Assembly (NCBI GenBank): GCA_024760905.1 | Contig: CM045750.1 | Span: 13,370,919-13,434,918, forward strand | Reading direction: 5' to 3' | DNA: 64,000 nt | Source: Plotosus lineatus | Taxonomy: Eukaryota; Chordata; Actinopteri; Siluriformes; Plotosidae | Shown: positions 59,275-64,000 of the stretch, in pieces | Layout: each line of letters starts with the position of its first letter | Numbering within the stretch: the stretch's first letter is position 1 | Program-made: the position numbers and the translations under genes | Notes under the pieces: model-generated | What the model saw: only the letters and a program-made list of their open reading frames with translations | What the model was told of the DNA's origin: nothing | Databases searched by the model: none

Positions 59275-60010
59275 CAACCCAAAACCTCCCATCAAAACTA
59301 CTTACATTTTTATGAGAGGTGTGTATCTGAGTGCGTGCACGTGCATCTGCATGCATGCGTGCTCGTCTGTATTTATATTTTATTTACATCTTATGCAGTA
59401 TTTTTTAATGTTTAATTGTTATTATAAGCATTTATAGCATTGAATATGTGATTGCGTAGGCCTCCGTCAGTCCCGAAGGACTATGGCTGCGCTCTGGCCA
59501 GTATCTCGACTGGTGATACTCCCCAGTGCACAGAGCCTGGGTAGAGAGTGATGAGGGACAGGCTGTTACCCAAGCAGCAAGTCCCCCCCTGTCTCGGCGC
59601 CACCGGAAGGATCCAATGGAAAGGCAAGTGCCGATACGACTGGGTTCCAGTGCCGCTGCAGGAGAGAAACTACGGTCAATTTAGAACGGCCAATTAACCT
59701 ACAGTGCACGTCTTTGGATTGCGGGGGAAACCGGATCACCCGGAGGAAACCCACACAAGCACGGGGAGAACGTGCAAACTCCACACAGAAACGCCCAGGC
59801 CGGGAATCGAACCCGGGCCTTCTTGCTGTGAGGCGGACGTGCTAACCACTACGCCACCGTGCCGCTATGTATTTACTGTTATTATATACGCATATACATG
59901 TACAGTATGTATACGTCAGTTGGGCGGGGGGTTGATCCCTCATCGCGAAATTCGATGGTCGAGGGGGAATCTCGGTCAAAATTAACTGTGAAAAGTGAGG
60001 GATCCCTGTA
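59275..60010 (+). mobile_element. Family C element interrupted by a SINE3-headed element
   Basis: 'cttacatttttatgagagg', 'tttatattttatttacatc' and 'ttgttattataagcatttat' are family C; it resumes after 59868 and ends 'aaagtgagggatccctgta'. The left terminus is missing. Confidence 0.78.
59452..59868 (-). mobile_element. tRNA-headed SINE with a third, unrelated tail
   Basis: The minus-strand head 'gcggcacggtggcgtagtgg' with B box 'gggttcgattccc' is the least decayed SINE3 head in the window. After 'gtctttggattgcggggg' and 'gacagtagtttctctcc'-like sequence the tail is not tail B but a GC-rich 190-base segment ('gccactggaacccagtcg'-like, 'gtccttcgggactgacgg') ending at 59452. The flanking 'atgt' may be part of the target duplication. 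Confidence 0.82.
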
Positions 60011-60042
60011 TATGTAATTTTATGAACAAGCAACGAACTTTT

Positions 60043-60335
60043 GGCGGCGCGGTGGTGTAGTGATCATCACGCCCACCTCGCAGTAAGAATGTCCTGAGTT
60101 CAAGCCCTGGGCTCAGGTGTTCCTGTGTGGAGTTTTCATGTTCCCCAGTTACCTGGATGGGTATTTTGGTTTCAGACTAACTGGCTGTTCCAAACTGTCC
60201 CTTAATGTGTGTGAATGTGAACCCTGCGTGTGTATGTTCAAGGTTCACCCTGCCTTCACCCAATGTTGACAGAGATAGGCTCCAGCCTCTCCGTGACCCT
60301 AGTGGGAGTAACAAGTTTGAAAAATGAATTAGAAT
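60043..60335 (+). mobile_element. SINE3
   Basis: Head 'ggcggcgcggtggtgtagtg', B-box-like 'gagttcaagccc', 'ttcctgtgtggagtt', and tail B remnant 'caaggttcaccctgcc' to 'ccctagtgggagtaac', ending in GAATGAGTGAG. Confidence 0.85.
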
Positions 60336-60616
60336 GAGTGAGTGAAACAGTGAGCAAACTTAATGGAATGCAATTGACTCAAAAATTATATAATTATACA
60401 CACCCACAAGCAAGGCCAAGTATTAATTTGATTAAAACCCACCTGTTTCCAGAAAGTTCATCAGAAGTGCACACTGGCTAATGCATAGTTTCCATTTGTG
60501 ATCATTTCACTATTAATATAGATGGTATACAGTCAGACCACTTGGCACACGACCTCTGCACAACAGCCACGCCAGTATTTCTTTTACTTTCTTTTTTATT
60601 TCTTTATTATGCAGTT

Positions 60617-60974
60617 GGGGCAGTGGTGGTCTAGTGGTATAAGGCGCTGGATCGCTGACCCAAAGGTTGGGGGATCGAGTCCCACTCTGCACAGGGTTGT
60701 CACTGTCCCCCCCAGTGGAGCTAACTGGGTTATCAAAGGCCGGCCATGTCTCTCACTGTCTATGGTGTGAGGCATGTAAAAGAACCATTGCTGACTTTCG
60801 ACAAGAGTAGGCTGCAAAGCCGTCAGCGTGTTTCTGTCCTCCGATGGCCTGGCGAGCTGTCCAGGGTGTACTCTGCCCTCGCCCGAAGTTGGCTGGGATG
60901 GGCGCCAGCCTCCCCGCAACCCAAGTTAGGATTAAGCGGGTACAGAAAATGATGATGATGATGATGATGATAAT
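60617..60974 (+). mobile_element. SINE1, tail B, full length, 11-bp target duplication
   Basis: Reference tail B copy. Head 'ggggcagtggtggtctagtg' with B box 'ggatcgagtcc'; body identical in layout to 5569-5785; then tail B from 'gatggcctggcgagctgtcc' to (GAT)n. Flanked by 'attatgcagtt' at 60606-60616 and 60975-60985. Confidence 0.94.
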
Positions 60975-61244
60975 ATTATGCAGTTTTTATTTTTTACGTT
61001 ATGTTTTGTCTAAATGTTCATAATTATTTGAAGCACTGGTTAAGATGTGTTACAAGTCTTAAAATAAATTCAATTTTTATTGCAGAAGCATACTCTCACA
61101 CTGAAAATTTTTGAAAAAACCTTCAACTCAATTGAATTTTAATTGGGAAAATTCCAGAGTAAGAAATAATCATTTTTCATAAAATCATCTGTTCCTAAAT
61201 TATTGGCACCCTCACAATTCCTAAGAGATAAATGTAATTGGAAT

Positions 61245-61607
61245 GATTTCCTTTCAGCTTTTCCTCTTTATCAGGTGTCACCACAGCAAATGATTAACAC
61301 ATTTGATTTGGCATAGGTTTTTACCCCGGATGCCCTTCCTGATACAACCTTTAGCAAGGCACAGAAACACACTGATGGCTTTGCAGCTACTCTTTATGAA
61401 AGTCAGCAAAGGTTCTTGTACATGAATCTCTCACCATAGACACTGAGAGACATGGCCCACCGGCCCACCTTTATTAACCCAGTTAGCTACACTCAGGGGT
61501 GGGGTGGGGGGGGGGGGGCAGTGACAACCTTGTGGAGAGTGGGACTCGAACCCCCAACCTTAGGATCAGCGATCCAGCACCCTATACCATTAGATCACCA
61601 CCGCCCA
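61245..61607 (-). mobile_element. SINE1, tail A
   Basis: In plus orientation: tail A ('tttggcataggtttttacc', 'ggatgcccttcctgatac'), body, G-run at 61502-61519, head end 'ccattagatcaccaccgccc'. Confidence 0.85.
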
Positions 61608-62598
61608 CAGATAAATGTAATTGAAGTATTTCTTCCATCTCTACCTTGTTAATTCATGGTTGACAATATTGTCGCTAACAAATCCCAGATAAGAAAATAC
61701 AATTCATTTCTCGAATCTCCATGAAAACTGTGTACGTGAGAATTAAGAAGGTGTTTTTTAAAAAGAATGGTTGGTATAAGGACCAGTAAATACTTAGTAG
61801 TTAGATGTTTTAAATTTAAGATTGTTGTGGAGATTACAGAAATTACGGTTTGATTGGTGCATCAAGCTGTGAAAATATACTTCGATGGAGCTTGGTGTCT
61901 TCTGCTTAAAAAAAAAAAAAAAAAAAAAATCAGAATTTTATTATGAAAAGTACTTAGCAAGATCATTGATAAAGATGATGATGATGATGAGGATTGGGCC
62001 AAACAGGCTTCTTTCAGACAGTCCAGAGGTGGCCCTCACCCAACTGGAGCTTAATGCAATTCACAGCTACTCTTTGCTGCCAATCCTGTAGATACTGCTG
62101 TTAGAAGTCATGTATAAGTGATCCGCTCTATAATTAAGTTTTTTCAAGAAGGATAATATGGTCCATGCAATCAAATGTTTTGACAAAGTAAAGATTCAAA
62201 ATATTTGTAAGAATGTTGTTAAGATTATCAAGAAACATATGAATTATTTTGCATGAACACTTTTTACCGGTTCATACTTTCAAACTTTGTTCATGAGTTG
62301 GAGTAGAGAGTTGGGTCTGTTATTCAAGCCGAGCTCTTTGAGGTCCTTTTAATGGATGAATGTTTTATTAATCCATTCCAGTCTTGAGATAAACAAGCTG
62401 TTTTAAGTGTGTAGTTGAACATTAAGCCTTTTAACAGTTTCAGCATTAAGTCTTGGGGCAGTTTAATAAGTGCAACCTTTAAAATGTCGAGCTGGAGAAC
62501 AATCTGAACCAAAGGTTTTCTTTCGATCAAGCTCTTGCAATCATTTCATTTTATTCAGGTAGTTTCATTACTTTAACAGTATTGACATATTTGACCCC

Positions 62599-62600
<2 letters not shown>
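61608..62600. other. No gene recognised; A run at 61906-61930 and (GAT)n at 61971-61993
   Basis: Low-copy-looking sequence. Weak minus-strand frame at 62324-62530 has no known motif. The stretch 'gatgaggattgggccaaacagg...' near 61990-62110 may be decayed antisense LINE but is unassigned. Confidence 0.4.

Positions 62601-62630
<30 letters not shown>
62601..62630. repeat. (TTA)n microsatellite
   Basis: About ten TTA units directly before a SINE3 head. Confidence 0.9.
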
Positions 62631-62925
62631 ATTGGAAGCACAGTGGTGTAGTGGTTAACGCATCCATCTCATAGCAAGAAGGTCATGGGTTCGATTCCCA
62701 GCTTGGGCGTTTCTGTGTGGAGTTTGTCTGTTCTCCCCGTGCTTGCGTTGGTTTCTTTTGAGTACTCTGGTACCTCCACAGTCCAAAAACATGCACAGTA
62801 GGTTTATTGGCTGTTCCAAATCACCCCTAAGTGTGATTGTGAGTATGAACGATTGTGTGAGTGTTGGCCCTTATGATGGCCTAGTGAGCTGTCCATGGTG
62901 TACCCCGCCCTCACCCAGGAACATA
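62631..62925 (+). mobile_element. SINE3
   Basis: Head 'agcacagtggtgtagtgg' with B box 'gggttcgattccc', 'tttctgtgtggagtttg', 'cagtccaaaaacatgcac', tail B start 'ctagtgagctgtccatgg', truncated at 'ctcacccagg'. Confidence 0.88.
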
Positions 62926-62995
62926 AATCTTATATCATGTACCAAAAGCAAGCCTCAGTCTACCATGTTGCTTAGCTTATCCGCTCAAAAAGCTT

Positions 62996-63675
62996 TTGTC
63001 CTTCTTCTTCTTCTTCTTTTCCTTTCGGCTGTTCCCTTCAGGGGTCGCCACAGCAAACAATCTGCCTCCATCTCACCCTATCCTCTGCATCTTCTACTCT
63101 TACTCCAACGACCTTCATGTCCGCCTTCACCACATCCATAAATCTTCTCTTTGGTCTTCCTCTGGACCTTCTGCCTGGTACTTCCAACCTCAGCATCCTA
63201 CTACCAATATACTCACTATCCCTCCTCTGTACATGTCCAAACCATCTCAATCTAGCCTCTCTGACTTTGTCTCCAAAACATCTAACATGTGCTGTCCCTC
63301 TGATGTACTCATTTCTGATCCTATCCATCCTCGTTACTCCCAAAGAGAACCTCAACATTTTCATCTCTGCTACCTCCAACTCTGACTCCTGTCTTTTCCC
63401 CAGGTCCACTGTCTCTAAACCATACAACATCGCTGGCCTCATCACCGTCTTGTACACTTTTCCATTCATTCTTGCCGATACTCTCCTATCACACATCACA
63501 CCGGACACTTTTCTCCATCCAGTCCAACCTGCCTGCACACGCTTCTTCACCTCTTTTCCACACTCTCCATTGCTCTGGATCGTTGAGCCTAAGTACTTAA
63601 AATCCTCCACCTTCTTTATCTCTGCCCCCTGTAACCTCACCGTTCCTCAATGGGTCCTTCTCGTTCACACACTTG
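62996..63675 (-). mobile_element. RTE LINE, copy 3, 3' end
   Basis: Antisense (TTC)n, 'cctttcggctgttccctt', then sequence nearly identical to 44213-44880. 5' truncated at about 63675. Copies 2 and 3 are more alike than either is to copy 1, suggesting a later burst. Confidence 0.92.
63038..63640 (-). pseudogene. RTE polyprotein C-terminus, uninterrupted 200 codons
   Basis: Reads GAEIKKVEDFKYLGSTIQSN, later TVMRPAMLYGLETV, RWFGHVQRRDSEYIGS, GRRSRGRPKRRFMDVV and ends WRQIVCCGDP before the stop. The frame is open over its whole length, unlike copies 1 and 2, but the endonuclease and reverse-transcriptase domains are absent. The final CGDP-stop codons are the segment also present in SINE1 tail A as 'ctgtggcgac'. 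Confidence 0.9.
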
Positions 63676-64000
63676 TGATGTGGAATTTTTTAATCAAACC
63701 TTACAGTTTTTGGGTTTCGTTCAAAACTAGTAGACTGGGTAAAATTGCTATATAAGAATCACAAATCAGACTAAATGGTTGTTGTTCAGATTTTACAATA
63801 AAACCAATCAGAGAGAGAAAAAAAGCCCCTTGGTGTAATGATGAAACACGCACACTACTGGACTGACTGGAGTTTTCATCTTGGAAGTCCCTCCTTCCTG
63901 CTGATGAAGATTCATGTGGGCCTGGATGTGCACTCATAGACTGTGAATATGACTTTTCACTGTTGGTGATATTAACTCTCTTCCCCACTATTATTTAAGA
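63676..64000. other. No gene recognised
   Basis: AT-rich to the end of the window; nothing identified. Confidence 0.4.

Noticed and set aside
59790..59868. tRNA gene on the minus strand
   Set aside because: Good B box but part of a SINE with a dispersed body; no paired acceptor stem ends.

Overview
The window looks like nuclear DNA of a ray-finned (teleost) fish. This rests on one intact vertebrate G-protein-coupled receptor gene, on the mixture of mobile elements typical of teleosts (RTE-type and CR1/Rex1-type LINEs, tRNA-headed SINEs, Tc1, pogo/Tigger and hAT transposons), and on very long AT, GT, GA and TTA microsatellites. No species call is possible from the sequence alone. No bacterial genes, operons, CRISPR arrays or structural RNA genes were seen.

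The only gene I can defend as intact and cellular is at 12439-13500 on the minus strand: a 353-residue lysophosphatidic acid receptor, best matching LPAR4. Its coding region is a single exon, and a good splice acceptor lies about 177 bases upstream of the ATG, so the 5' UTR is probably spliced. A weak two-exon acidic reading frame at 57362-57692 is the only other candidate for host or domesticated coding sequence.

Nearly everything else is mobile DNA. I use working names. SINE1 (about 18 copies) has a tRNA-like head and a constant body, followed by one of two different tails: tail A resembles the two ends of the local RTE LINE, and tail B ends in GATGAT or GAATGAAT. SINE2 (5 copies) and SINE3 (about 10 copies) are separate tRNA-headed families. 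RTE copies lie at 25348-28098 (5' truncated), 44213-47356 (full length with a 9-bp target duplication) and 62996-63675 (3' end), plus two short 3' ends. DNA transposons with defined ends are Tc1 (9516-10920), hAT (16514-19273, perfect 8-bp duplication) and pogo/Tigger types (21221-21931 and 30574-31307). Family C and family D are short inverted-repeat elements that act as landing sites: Tigger, SINE2, a SINE3-headed element and a solo LTR all sit inside family C copies.

Layout: 1-7.4 kb, SINEs and microsatellites; 7.4-11.6 kb, nested family C, LINE fragment and Tc1; 11.6-14 kb, the receptor gene; 14-24 kb, hAT and pogo-type elements; 24-28 kb, two LINEs; 28-34 kb, hAT, family D, and family C with nested Tigger; 34-40 kb, dense SINEs; 40.2-41.3 kb, an 86-unit 12-bp minisatellite with higher-order structure; 41-47.4 kb, family C with a solo LTR and the full-length RTE; 47.8-56 kb, SINEs, a Rex1-type fragment and AT tracts; 56-60 kb, a broken LINE and family C; 60-64 kb, SINEs and an RTE 3' end.

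All transposase and reverse-transcriptase reading frames seen are interrupted or truncated. I found no evidence for a new multi-gene system. The most interesting signals are the tail switching of SINE1, the composite RTE-derived tail, the nested insertions with exact target duplications, and the higher-order minisatellite.
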